From Endomicrobiellum devescovinae (lineage in GTDB: Bacteria > Elusimicrobiota > Endomicrobiia > Endomicrobiales > Endomicrobiaceae): a stretch of DNA of 39,465 nucleotides. The stretch covers positions 1 through 39,465 of the forward strand of contig JAIRSK010000046.1 of NCBI GenBank assembly GCA_031255495.1, read 5' to 3'. The notes beneath the pieces were generated by a model. It ran no database searches and was not told the origin of the DNA. It saw only the letters and a program-made list of their open reading frames with translations. This document shows positions 7,774 to 15,392 of this stretch, one piece after another (position 1 is the stretch's first letter; each line of letters opens with the position of its first letter). Made by a program: the position numbers and the translations under genes.

Positions 7774-8331
7774 ATGCAGATTAACATAACAGCAAGACAT
7801 CTTAAACTGACAGATTCTATAGACTCTTACGTGCGAAAAAAAATTACAAAATATGAAAAATTTTTCAATACAATTGACGTTTTTGTCCATGTTATTTTGT
7901 CAGTTGAAAAAAACAGACAGATAACTGAAATAATTTTACACTCCGGAAAAATTTCTTTCAGATCAAAAGAAGAATCAACAAACTTATACGCCTCAATAGA
8001 TTTCGCCTCAGACAAACTTGAAAAACAACTCAGAAAACAAAAAGATATCTCAAAAAAAGTTCATAGAAAAGACAAACTCGCAATTTTAAAAGATAAGAAA
8101 CGCAATATTGAAGAAGCATTTTCTTATGATACTATGGAAGATTCAAGAACAAAAATTTCAGAAATAAAGCGCTTTGATTTACAACCTGTTACGGTTGAAG
8201 AAGCAATCAACGAGATGGACAATCTAGGTTATAAAGTATATATGTTTAAAGACGGACTGAACGACAAAGTAAGTGTTCTTTACCGCAATGACAGTGGGTC
8301 TGTAATTCTTTTAGAACCCAATGAAATGTAA
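7774..8331 (+). CDS. hpf: Ribosome hibernation promoting factor, long form
   Basis: Binds the small ribosomal subunit and, in its long form, dimerises 70S ribosomes into inactive 100S particles in slow growth. The 185-residue product has the N-terminal S30AE domain (about 1-100, starting MQINITARHLKLTDSI) and a C-terminal dimerisation domain (about 130-185) with RFDLQPVTVEEAINEMDNLG and the closing FRN-like VLYRNDSG segment. The frame is open from a TTG at 7699, but ATG 7774 has AAAGGAGAG a few bases upstream and gives the family N-terminus. It heads the unit that runs on into ptsN 15 bases later, the usual hpf-ptsN pairing. Confidence 0.9.
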   Translation: MQINITARHLKLTDSIDSYVRKKITKYEKFFNTIDVFVHVILSVEKNRQITEIILHSGKISFRSKEESTNLYASIDFASDKLEKQLRKQKDISKKVHRKDKLAILKDKKRNIEEAFSYDTMEDSRTKISEIKRFDLQPVTVEEAINEMDNLGYKVYMFKDGLNDKVSVLYRNDSGSVILLEPNEM

Positions 8332-8346
8332 AATAGGAGAAAGTAG

Positions 8347-8805
8347 ATGAAGATTATGGATTTTTTAAGTCAGGACGCAATAATTGTCGACCTGAAAGCA
8401 ACAGATAAGAAGTCGGCGATTGTAGAACTGGCTGAAGTTTTAAAAAATACTAAAAAGATTAAAGACAGCGATGATATAATAAATATTGTCTTAGAAAGAG
8501 AAAGACTCGGTTCAACAGGAATCGGTCAGGGCGTTGCCCTCCCTCATGGTAAGACTGATCTTTTGCAGGAACAAATAGGAGTTCTTGGTATATCTCGTAA
8601 AGGCATAGAATTTAATTCTCTTGATGGCGAACCTGTTCATATAATTTTCCTTTTAGTTGGACCTGTTGAAGTTGCTGGACAACATTTGAAGGCTTTGTCA
8701 AGAATTTCAAGATTGTTTAAAGATAAATTTTTAAGACAAGCCATAAAAGAAGCTAAAACTACGCAAGAAGTAGTAAAGCTTATACAGCAAGAGGATGCTT
8801 ATTGA
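8347..8805 (+). CDS. ptsN: PTS EIIA, fructose/nitrogen type (PtsN-like)
   Basis: A 152-residue single-domain EIIA of the fructose/Ntr class. The phospho-accepting His is H67 in GQGVALPHGKTD, preceded by the ERERLGSTGIG segment typical of PtsN. It lacks any IIB or IIC domain and sits between hpf and hprK rather than with a fructose permease, so a regulatory role (phosphorylation state signalling through protein contacts) is more likely than transport. No dedicated EI-Ntr or NPr is visible; the HPr and EI encoded downstream in the same unit could phosphorylate it. AGGAGA lies 7 bases before the ATG. The stop overlaps the hprK start (TGATG). Confidence 0.87.
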   Translation: MKIMDFLSQDAIIVDLKATDKKSAIVELAEVLKNTKKIKDSDDIINIVLERERLGSTGIGQGVALPHGKTDLLQEQIGVLGISRKGIEFNSLDGEPVHIIFLLVGPVEVAGQHLKALSRISRLFKDKFLRQAIKEAKTTQEVVKLIQQEDAY

Positions 8806-9740
8806 TGACTATGGACGTAGATGTTCTTATTAAAGAGAAAAGCGGGGTTTTCAAATTCAAACTGTTAGCTGGAAAAGGCGGTATTTGTAGGCGTATTACT
8901 GTGCCTGATATAAACAGACCGGGTCTTGCTTTAGCTGGTTTCTTAGAACATTTTCCATATGAGCGCATACAGGTTATAGGCATAACAGAATATACATATT
9001 TTAGTCATTTGGATAATGATTCTCAGATAAAAGTGTTGACTAAAATTTTTTCAAATGAAAAAGCTGTAGCTTGTATTTTAACTAGAGATTTGCCACCTAC
9101 AGACGCTATGCTTAAAGTTTTTTCTGATTTAGACGTTCCTCTTTTAAAGACGCCTTTAACAGCTTCTCCTTTCGCTAGGGATTTAAATTATTACTTAGAC
9201 AATAAGCTTGCGCCTTCAATTAAAATACACGGTGTTATGGCAAATGTTTATGGACTTGGGGTTTTAATTGTAGGAAAATCTGGGATAGGAAAATCAGAAT
9301 GCGTACTTGAACTTGTTAAAAGAGGACACAAATTTATTGCTGACGATATAGTTAATATAAAGAAACTTTCTTCAGGGAAATTTTTAACAGGAAGTGGTTT
9401 AGATATTACAAGGCATTTGATAGAAGTAAGAGGTATAGGAATTATAGACATTAAAGAACTTTTTGGCGTAGGAAATATTTTATATGAGTCCAAAATGGAG
9501 CTAGTTATAAAACTTGAAGAGTGGGACCAGCTTAAAAAGTATGATAGAATCGGGATTGATGACTATTATGTAGAGTATTTAGGTGTTGAGGTTCCTGAGA
9601 TTACAATTCCTATTGCACCCGGCAGAAATATTGCTATTCTTATTGAGACGGCAAGTTTAAATCAAAGGCTAAAAAACAAGGGACATTTTACCGCTAAAGC
9701 ATTAGACTCTAAACTGCGTCAAGAACTAAATAATCAATAG
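8805..9740 (+). CDS. hprK: HPr kinase/phosphorylase
   Basis: A bifunctional enzyme that phosphorylates HPr on Ser46 with ATP or PPi and removes it by phosphorolysis. The 311-residue protein has an N-terminal regulatory domain (about 1-130), the catalytic His in HGVMANVYG (His142), the P-loop GKSGIGKSE (157-165), the acidic pair in FIADDIV and the family signature VRGIGIID (208-215). ATG 8805 shares a base with the ptsN stop; TTG 8802 or ATG 8814 are possible alternatives. Its substrate HPr, with the Ser46 site intact, is encoded about 6 kb downstream in the same unit. In LPS-bearing bacteria such a kinase usually works without CcpA, controlling PTS activity directly. Confidence 0.93.
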   Translation: MTMDVDVLIKEKSGVFKFKLLAGKGGICRRITVPDINRPGLALAGFLEHFPYERIQVIGITEYTYFSHLDNDSQIKVLTKIFSNEKAVACILTRDLPPTDAMLKVFSDLDVPLLKTPLTASPFARDLNYYLDNKLAPSIKIHGVMANVYGLGVLIVGKSGIGKSECVLELVKRGHKFIADDIVNIKKLSSGKFLTGSGLDITRHLIEVRGIGIIDIKELFGVGNILYESKMELVIKLEEWDQLKKYDRIGIDDYYVEYLGVEVPEITIPIAPGRNIAILIETASLNQRLKNKGHFTAKALDSKLRQELNNQ

Positions 9741-9743
9741 TCC

Positions 9744-10646
9744 ATGACTAAATTATATATAATTTCAGGTATGTCGGGAGCAGGCAAGAGTCAGGCGCTC
9801 AAAATTTTTGAAGATTTTGGGTTTGTTTGTGTTGATAATATGCCTGTTGAAATGATTGTTGATTTTATAGACATATGCGTAAAGGATTCCAAAAAATATA
9901 AAAACATTGCAATAGGCATAGACTCCCGAGCCGGAGAACATCTTTCAGGATTCAAAAATTTTCTTGCAGTTCTAAAAACCAAAAAAATCAGTTATAAAAT
10001 TATTTTTTTTACAGCTTCCGCTGATATTATTTTAAGACGTTATTCAGAAACTCGCCACCACCACCCTAGTGGCAAATCGGTTCGTGAGGGAATAAAGCAG
10101 GAAAGAAAAATACTAGATAATATTTTTAGCGTTGCTGACGAAGTTATTGACACTTCAAATCTTACAATAGGAGAGTTGAAAAAAGTAATTTCAGTTCTTG
10201 TTGATATTCAGCAATTTGAAAAACGATATTTAAACATTTCAGTTGTATCTTTTGGCTATAAATACGGCGTTCCAAACGACGCAGATATAGTTTACGATGT
10301 GCGTTTTATAACAAATCCTAATTATGTCCACGAATTAAAGTATAAAACAGGTCGTGACAAATCTGTTCAAAGATATATAGAAAAACATAAGGAGTTTAAA
10401 GTATTTTTTAAAGAATTTTCAAAACTTATTGAAAGCACTCTCCCAGGTTACATAAATGAAGGGAAGAGTTACCTAACTATTGCAATAGGATGTACTGGCG
10501 GACGCCACAGATCTGTTTTTACAGCTGAAAAGCTAGCTGCTTTTTTGAAAAGCAGAAAATACAAAGTGAAGCTTAGCCACAGAGACATTCTGAGAGGTTG
10601 TAATAATGGAAAATTAATATCTGAAACTTATAAGAAGGGCAGATGA
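9744..10646 (+). CDS. rapZ: RapZ/YvcJ family nucleotide-binding protein
   Basis: A 300-residue member of the RapZ (YvcJ) family. It has the N-terminal P-loop GMSGAGKSQ (9-17), DNMPVEM, the GIDSRAGEHL strand, a TRHHHPSG segment and the C-terminal IGCTGGRHRSV phosphate/RNA-associated motif. In E. coli RapZ is an RNA-binding adaptor that senses glucosamine-6-phosphate and controls GlmS; in Firmicutes the homologue is a nucleotide-binding regulator. Which role applies here is not known. Only three bases separate it from hprK, and its stop overlaps the IIA-Man start by four bases, which ties it to the PTS. Confidence 0.92.
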   Translation: MTKLYIISGMSGAGKSQALKIFEDFGFVCVDNMPVEMIVDFIDICVKDSKKYKNIAIGIDSRAGEHLSGFKNFLAVLKTKKISYKIIFFTASADIILRRYSETRHHHPSGKSVREGIKQERKILDNIFSVADEVIDTSNLTIGELKKVISVLVDIQQFEKRYLNISVVSFGYKYGVPNDADIVYDVRFITNPNYVHELKYKTGRDKSVQRYIEKHKEFKVFFKEFSKLIESTLPGYINEGKSYLTIAIGCTGGRHRSVFTAEKLAAFLKSRKYKVKLSHRDILRGCNNGKLISETYKKGR

Positions 10647-11077
10647 TTAAGATTATTGTGGCAGCTCATTGCGGTCTAGCTTCTGAGCTGGTAGATGCTA
10701 CTATGGCTATATCTGGTAAGCAACCTAATCTTTATTTTGTTGCGCTTGGCTTAAACGACAATTTGGAACAGATGCGTTTACGTATTTTAAATCTTCTAAG
10801 AGACGTAAGTGATAAAGACGGTGTTTTAGTGCTTGCCGATATGTTTGGAGGCACTCCTTGCAACGCTTCTATCCGCGCTTGCGCAGATTTGAAAGTTACA
10901 GATTTAAAATTTGAAGTTATTTCAGGAGTAAATCTTCCGATGATACTGTCTGCTGTGATGTTAAGCAAAACAGATATAAATTTGTCTGAGCTTGCTAATA
11001 AAGTATTGATTAATGGACAAAAAAGTATAGTAAATATAAAAAAGGTATTAGAAGAGTCTTCCATGTCAATTATATAG
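10643..11077 (+). CDS. PTS mannose-type EIIA
   Basis: A 144-residue cytoplasmic EIIA of the mannose/sorbose family. The phosphorylation site is His9 in IIVAAHCGLASEL, at the position of His10 in E. coli ManX. The VLADMFGGTPCNAS segment (around residues 65-78) is the family's second conserved block. It takes phosphate from HPr and passes it to the IIB encoded 12 bases downstream. IIA and IIB are separate here, unlike the fused enterobacterial ManX. The substrate cannot be told from this subunit. Start ATG overlaps the rapZ stop. Confidence 0.9.
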   Translation: MIKIIVAAHCGLASELVDATMAISGKQPNLYFVALGLNDNLEQMRLRILNLLRDVSDKDGVLVLADMFGGTPCNASIRACADLKVTDLKFEVISGVNLPMILSAVMLSKTDINLSELANKVLINGQKSIVNIKKVLEESSMSII

Positions 11078-11089
11078 AGGGAACCCATA

Positions 11090-11599
11090 ATGTCCATAGT
11101 TTTGATCAGAATTGATGACAGATTAGTACACGGTCAAATAGTGCAAGGTTGGCTTAAAAGTCTTGATGTAGATACTGTTTTAGTTGTTTCGGATTCAGCT
11201 GCAAGCGATAAAACACAACAGATCCTTATGGGGATGGCTTTGCCAAGTTTTATAAAGCTTGATGTAAAGACTCTTAAAGATGCGACAGCTTCACTACTTA
11301 ATGGAGACTACGACAAAGAAAAAGTTATGATTTTAGTTACTCAGCCATCAGATGTTGTGTATATGTTGGAGAGAGGTTTAAGAATCAAATCTTTAAATAT
11401 TGGTGGAATGCATTTTATATCAGGCAAAAAACAGCTGATGGAGAATATATGTGTGAATAATGAAGAAATTGAGAGTTTAAAGCAAATATACTCTAGTGGG
11501 ATTGAAATAGAAGGCAGAGTTCTTCCAGATGATGAAAAAAGAGATATTATGCACATATTAAAAAAAGAACATCAGACCGTTTGTGAGGCAGACAAATGA
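11090..11599 (+). CDS. PTS mannose-type EIIB
   Basis: A 169-residue cytoplasmic EIIB. The N-terminus IRIDDRLVHGQIVQGW carries the phospho-His at residue 14, the family hallmark, and the middle has the IGGMHFISGKK block. It moves phosphate from IIA to the sugar bound by IIC/IID. AGAGGGA lies just before the ATG. The stop overlaps the GH57 gene by four bases, which shows that the glucanotransferase is translated from the same message. Confidence 0.91.
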   Translation: MSIVLIRIDDRLVHGQIVQGWLKSLDVDTVLVVSDSAASDKTQQILMGMALPSFIKLDVKTLKDATASLLNGDYDKEKVMILVTQPSDVVYMLERGLRIKSLNIGGMHFISGKKQLMENICVNNEEIESLKQIYSSGIEIEGRVLPDDEKRDIMHILKKEHQTVCEADK

Positions 11600-13698
11600 G
11601 CAAAGTTAAATTTATTTTTTGTACTCACAATCATCAGCCTATTGGGAATTTTGGTTGGGTTTTTGAGAAGGCTTATTGCATGGCATATAAGCCTTTTATG
11701 GATATTATGTTAAACCATTCAAAGATAAAATGGAATATGCATGCCAGTGGAATGATTTGGGAATATTTTGAGAAGGAGCATCCTGATTATATAAAAAATG
11801 TAAAAAAACTTGTGCATATCGGAAATCTTGAAATATTGTCAGGAGGATATTATGAGCCGTTGATGGCTTCAATTCCCGACAGAGATAAGTTAGGGCAAAT
11901 AAATAGGCTCACTAAGTACATAAAAAAAACTTTTGATTGTAAAGAAGCCAAAGGAATTTGGCTTGCTGAAAGAGTGTGGGAACCGGGCATGGCAAAAATC
12001 TTGTCTGAGACTGGAGGCGAATACACCGTCTTGGACGATTCTCATTTTATTGCAGCAGGGATGGACGCAGAAATGTTAACCGGCTATTATACTACTGAAG
12101 ATGAAGGATATAATCTTAATATTTTCCCGATAAGCAAAAAAATGAGATATTTAGTCCCTTTTGGTATAGTTGAAGACATAATAGAATATTTCAAGAAACT
12201 TGTGAAAGAAAATCCGGGGACAGATCCTGTTGTAGTTATGGCTGATGATGGAGAAAAGTTTGGGATGTGGCCGACAACATACAAGCATGTTTATGAAAAT
12301 GAATGGCTTGAAAAATTTTTAACGGCTTTAGAAGAAAACTCTGATATTGTTGAGACGACAACATTTTCAGAAATTTTAAAGACAAGAAAGTCTTCGGGCA
12401 GAGTATATTTGCCATGTTCTTCGTATGATGAAATGGCAGAATGGACTTTGCCTGTTGAAGCGCGACAATCTTTTGAAAATGTTTTGGAAAAATATAAGTA
12501 CGACAATGAAGTAAAGAGATTCCTGCACGGTGGCTTCTGGAGAAATTTTTTGACGAAATATGAAGAAGCAAATAATCTGCATAAAAAAATGATTTACGTA
12601 AGTGAAAAAATTGAAAAATGTTTGGAACATAATAAGCGCCATAGCGAAAAGGCTATGCATGACTTGTATGCCGGGCAGTGTAATTGTGCTTATTGGCACG
12701 GAGTTTTTGGCGGTTTATATTTGCCTCATTTAAGAAACGCTGCTTACAGCATGTTGTTAAAGGCAGAGGAATTTTATAATAGAACTATGCTTAGAAGGGC
12801 GGCTTGGAATGTTTTTGACTTTAACTGCGATTCGCGTGAAGAATATTTGTATGAAAGTAAGACGCAAAATATCTATGTGTCGCCTTCAAACGGCGGGTCA
12901 ATCTTTGAATGGGACGTTTTTAAGTTTCATCATAATCTGCTTGACGTTTTGACAAGAAGATATGAATCTTATCATAAAAAACTTAAAGATAATTTGGGGA
13001 AAATGCTTCTTATAAATGACGATGATTCTCAAGTTCATAATATACATAGCGATTTAATAAGAGTGAAAGAAATGGATCTTGATAAGTATTTGGTGTATGA
13101 CAAGTATAAAAGAGCATCGTTAATAGATCATTTTTTTGCAAATAACGTGACGTATGAAGAATGTATGTTTGATCGTTATGAAGAAAAGGGTGATTTTTTT
13201 GCAGGGGAGTACAAATCTCAGATAAATCATAACAGAAAATTTTTAAAAAAGAATTCAAGGCTCGTCCTTTGCAGGTACGGAAAAGTTGACGGTAAAGACG
13301 TTAAAGTTACAAAAGAAATTTCCACTACGCTGAATGGTTATGGCGTTAAATACGAAATAAAGAATAATTCAAATGAAAATTTAGATATTTGTTTTGCTCC
13401 AGAACAGGTTTTTGCATTTACATCAAAAAGCGGAGATGATTCTTCGGTTCTAAAGACTGTTGATATATGGAAAAGATACGATAGTTATTTAAATATGGAA
13501 ATTGAAGTTAAGTTTTCTGAAAAAAGCGAAGTTTTTGTTTATCCTATTGAAACTGTTTCAAATTCAGACAATGGGTTTGAGAAAACTTATCAAGGAACTG
13601 TTGTGATTCCTCTTGTAAAATTTTTGATCAAGCCGGATGAAATTAAAACGTTTTCTTTTACTACAAGCGCAAATTTAAAGAAACAAAAAGGATTATAA
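11596..13698 (+). CDS. GH57 family alpha-glucanotransferase/amylase
   Basis: A 700-residue cytoplasmic enzyme (no signal peptide) of glycoside hydrolase family 57. The N-terminal catalytic barrel has CTHNHQP (9-15), the nucleophile in IWLAERVWEP (Glu125) and the acid/base region VMADDGEKFG (Asp217/Asp218), all as in 4-alpha-glucanotransferase of Thermococcus. The central helical part with YAGQCNCAYWHGVFGGLYLPHLR and the C-terminal beta-sandwich (about 420-700) match the DUF1925/DUF1926 layout of long GH57 members. Likely substrate is an internal maltodextrin or glycogen-like glucan; transfer or hydrolysis cannot be told apart by sequence. It is embedded in the PTS operon, overlapping IIB by four bases and ending four bases before IIC. 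Confidence 0.9.
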   Translation: MSKVKFIFCTHNHQPIGNFGWVFEKAYCMAYKPFMDIMLNHSKIKWNMHASGMIWEYFEKEHPDYIKNVKKLVHIGNLEILSGGYYEPLMASIPDRDKLGQINRLTKYIKKTFDCKEAKGIWLAERVWEPGMAKILSETGGEYTVLDDSHFIAAGMDAEMLTGYYTTEDEGYNLNIFPISKKMRYLVPFGIVEDIIEYFKKLVKENPGTDPVVVMADDGEKFGMWPTTYKHVYENEWLEKFLTALEENSDIVETTTFSEILKTRKSSGRVYLPCSSYDEMAEWTLPVEARQSFENVLEKYKYDNEVKRFLHGGFWRNFLTKYEEANNLHKKMIYVSEKIEKCLEHNKRHSEKAMHDLYAGQCNCAYWHGVFGGLYLPHLRNAAYSMLLKAEEFYNRTMLRRAAWNVFDFNCDSREEYLYESKTQNIYVSPSNGGSIFEWDVFKFHHNLLDVLTRRYESYHKKLKDNLGKMLLINDDDSQVHNIHSDLIRVKEMDLDKYLVYDKYKRASLIDHFFANNVTYEECMFDRYEEKGDFFAGEYKSQINHNRKFLKKNSRLVLCRYGKVDGKDVKVTKEISTTLNGYGVKYEIKNNSNENLDICFAPEQVFAFTSKSGDDSSVLKTVDIWKRYDSYLNMEIEVKFSEKSEVFVYPIETVSNSDNGFEKTYQGTVVIPLVKFLIKPDEIKTFSFTTSANLKKQKGL

Positions 13699-13702
13699 AA
13701 TT

Positions 13703-14344
13703 GTGAATATTTTTCTTGTTTCTTTTATCGGAGCATTGTGCAGCGCGGACATAACAGCTTTTGGACAGTTTATGATTTATCGTCCTATATTTTGTGCTCC
13801 GATTATTGGTTTTTTTTCAGGCGATGCGATTACAGGTCTTTGTATAGGGACTATATCAGAATTATTTTGGATAAAAACTATTCCTATGGGAGTAGCTGTT
13901 ATTATAGACGTTTCAATGATAGCTATTTTATCTACTTTTTGGGCATGCACGTATTTCCCATGGTTTAAAGATGCGGCGATTTTAAGCATACTTTTAGCTA
14001 TTCCTTTTGCTTATTTATACAGGTGGATTGATATATTAGGGAGAAAGCTTAACGTTAAAATAATGTATTGGGTAGAAGGCGGCATTAAAGATGTTAAAAA
14101 TTGGCGTATAGAAATTGGTATTTGGTTAGGGTTACTTCTTTTTCTTTTAAGGGCTTTTTTGTTTTATTTATTTGCTATTGCAGTCGGAGGCAAATTACTT
14201 TGTGATATTTATGCAGTATTGCCGAAATATATTTTAGAGGGATTAGCGAAAGCATGGTATTTATTTCCAGTGGCAGGTTTTGGAGTGGCGTATAATTTGA
14301 CTAATATAAGAGCTTTATTTCTGAGGGATTCCAGAAATGATTAA
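13703..14344 (+). CDS. PTS mannose-type EIIC (membrane)
   Basis: A 213-residue polytopic membrane protein with about six hydrophobic segments (for instance 25-45, 60-85, 95-115 and 140-165). The start IGALCSADITAFGQFMIYRPIFCAP resembles the EII-Sor/ManY N-terminus, where IIC selects and channels the sugar with IID. It is somewhat shorter than common family members (about 230-270). The GTG start at 13703 has AAGGAT some 10 bases upstream; no ATG fits better. Its stop overlaps IID by eight bases. Family call rests on topology and on adjacency to IIA, IIB and IID. Confidence 0.87.
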   Translation: MNIFLVSFIGALCSADITAFGQFMIYRPIFCAPIIGFFSGDAITGLCIGTISELFWIKTIPMGVAVIIDVSMIAILSTFWACTYFPWFKDAAILSILLAIPFAYLYRWIDILGRKLNVKIMYWVEGGIKDVKNWRIEIGIWLGLLLFLLRAFLFYLFAIAVGGKLLCDIYAVLPKYILEGLAKAWYLFPVAGFGVAYNLTNIRALFLRDSRND

Positions 14345-15119
14345 ACTGTATTCTAGAATTTTCATAAGAAGTTTTTTTCTGCAATCATTGTGGAATTACG
14401 AGCGAATGCAAAATATAGGTTTTGTTTTTATATTAAGACCAATTTTTGACGTGCTTTACACTTTAGAAAAAGAGAAAAAGGAAGCTCTTTTAAGGCATGT
14501 AGGGTACTTTAATACTCAACCTTATATGGTTGGCATAATAGTAGGGATAGTTGCCAACATGGAAAAAGAAATAGCCAAGATGGACCCGGCTAATCGCATA
14601 GAAATAATACGCGATATGAAGAGAATTAAAAGTAATATGGCAGGTCCTCTTGCAGCTATAGGCGAGCCTTTTTTCTATGGAGACCTTAGAACTATGTTAT
14701 CATTTTTGTCTATGGCTATAATGGCTATATTCGCTACTAGATTAGCAGAGTATATTATTTTAGCGCCGATTGTTTTTATATTGCTTTATAATTCCTTACA
14801 TTTATGGACGAGAATTTCTCTTTTATACGAAGGCTTCAAATATGGTGGTAATAGTATGAAAGCTTTAGTTTATTTTAACTCAATGTCAGATACTATTCGT
14901 TTTGGAGTCTTTATAATGTTTCTTGCAGCTTTTTCTTTATATTTAGCCGTTTTTGGTTTTAGTAATGAAGGAAGGCTTTTCAATTCAGATTATATTGATT
15001 TATTTGTATATATAGCGATCTTTTTATTTTCGTTTTTTGCAGCAAGTAAATTCGGTCCAATATTTTCTATGTTTTCTGTTTTAATTATATGCATAATAAT
15101 ATCTGTTTTAGGAATATAA
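14337..15119 (+). CDS. PTS mannose-type EIID (membrane)
   Basis: A 260-residue IID subunit. The N-terminal part is cytoplasmic and has the family pattern FLQSLWNYERMQNIGF (14-29), LLRHVGYFNTQPYMVG (about 51-66), then GPLAAIGEPFFYGDLR; the C-terminal part has hydrophobic helices (about 120-160, 185-205, 220-260). It forms the membrane complex with IIC. Start ATG lies inside the IIC end. The HPr gene begins two bases after its stop. Confidence 0.9.
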   Translation: MIKLYSRIFIRSFFLQSLWNYERMQNIGFVFILRPIFDVLYTLEKEKKEALLRHVGYFNTQPYMVGIIVGIVANMEKEIAKMDPANRIEIIRDMKRIKSNMAGPLAAIGEPFFYGDLRTMLSFLSMAIMAIFATRLAEYIILAPIVFILLYNSLHLWTRISLLYEGFKYGGNSMKALVYFNSMSDTIRFGVFIMFLAAFSLYLAVFGFSNEGRLFNSDYIDLFVYIAIFLFSFFAASKFGPIFSMFSVLIICIIISVLGI

Positions 15120-15120
15120 A

Positions 15121-15384
15121 ATGAAAGAAAAAATTATAGTCGTTTCAAATAAAGCAGGGTTACACGCAAGACCTGCTGCAACTCTTGTGCAAACTCTAAG
15201 TAAATATCAATCAGACGTTAAAATTTTAAAAGATGATTTTGAGGTTGATGCTAAAAGTGTAATGGGTGTTATGGCATTAGCAGCTGCTTACGGAAGCAAA
15301 TTAAAATTCATTGCAGATGGTCCTGATGAATATGAGGCTATTGGTGCCGTAGAAACCTTGTTTGATTCGAAATTTGGCGAATAG
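15121..15384 (+). CDS. ptsH: Phosphocarrier protein HPr
   Basis: An 87-residue phosphocarrier. His15 in KAGLHARPAAT is the EI-dependent site and Ser46 in VDAKSVMGVMALAA is the site used by HPr kinase; both are intact, so this HPr can serve transport and regulation. It follows IID with one base between and precedes EI by eight. The presence of hprK in the same unit makes Ser46 control very likely, while no CcpA-like partner is in the window. Confidence 0.95.
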   Translation: MKEKIIVVSNKAGLHARPAATLVQTLSKYQSDVKILKDDFEVDAKSVMGVMALAAAYGSKLKFIADGPDEYEAIGAVETLFDSKFGE

Positions 15385-15392
15385 GAGATAAT

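Noticed and set aside
12236..12699. Several minus-strand ORFs over 100 codons opposite the GH57 gene
   Set aside because: They lie wholly within a strongly supported coding region in the other strand, lack ribosome sites and show no recognisable motifs.
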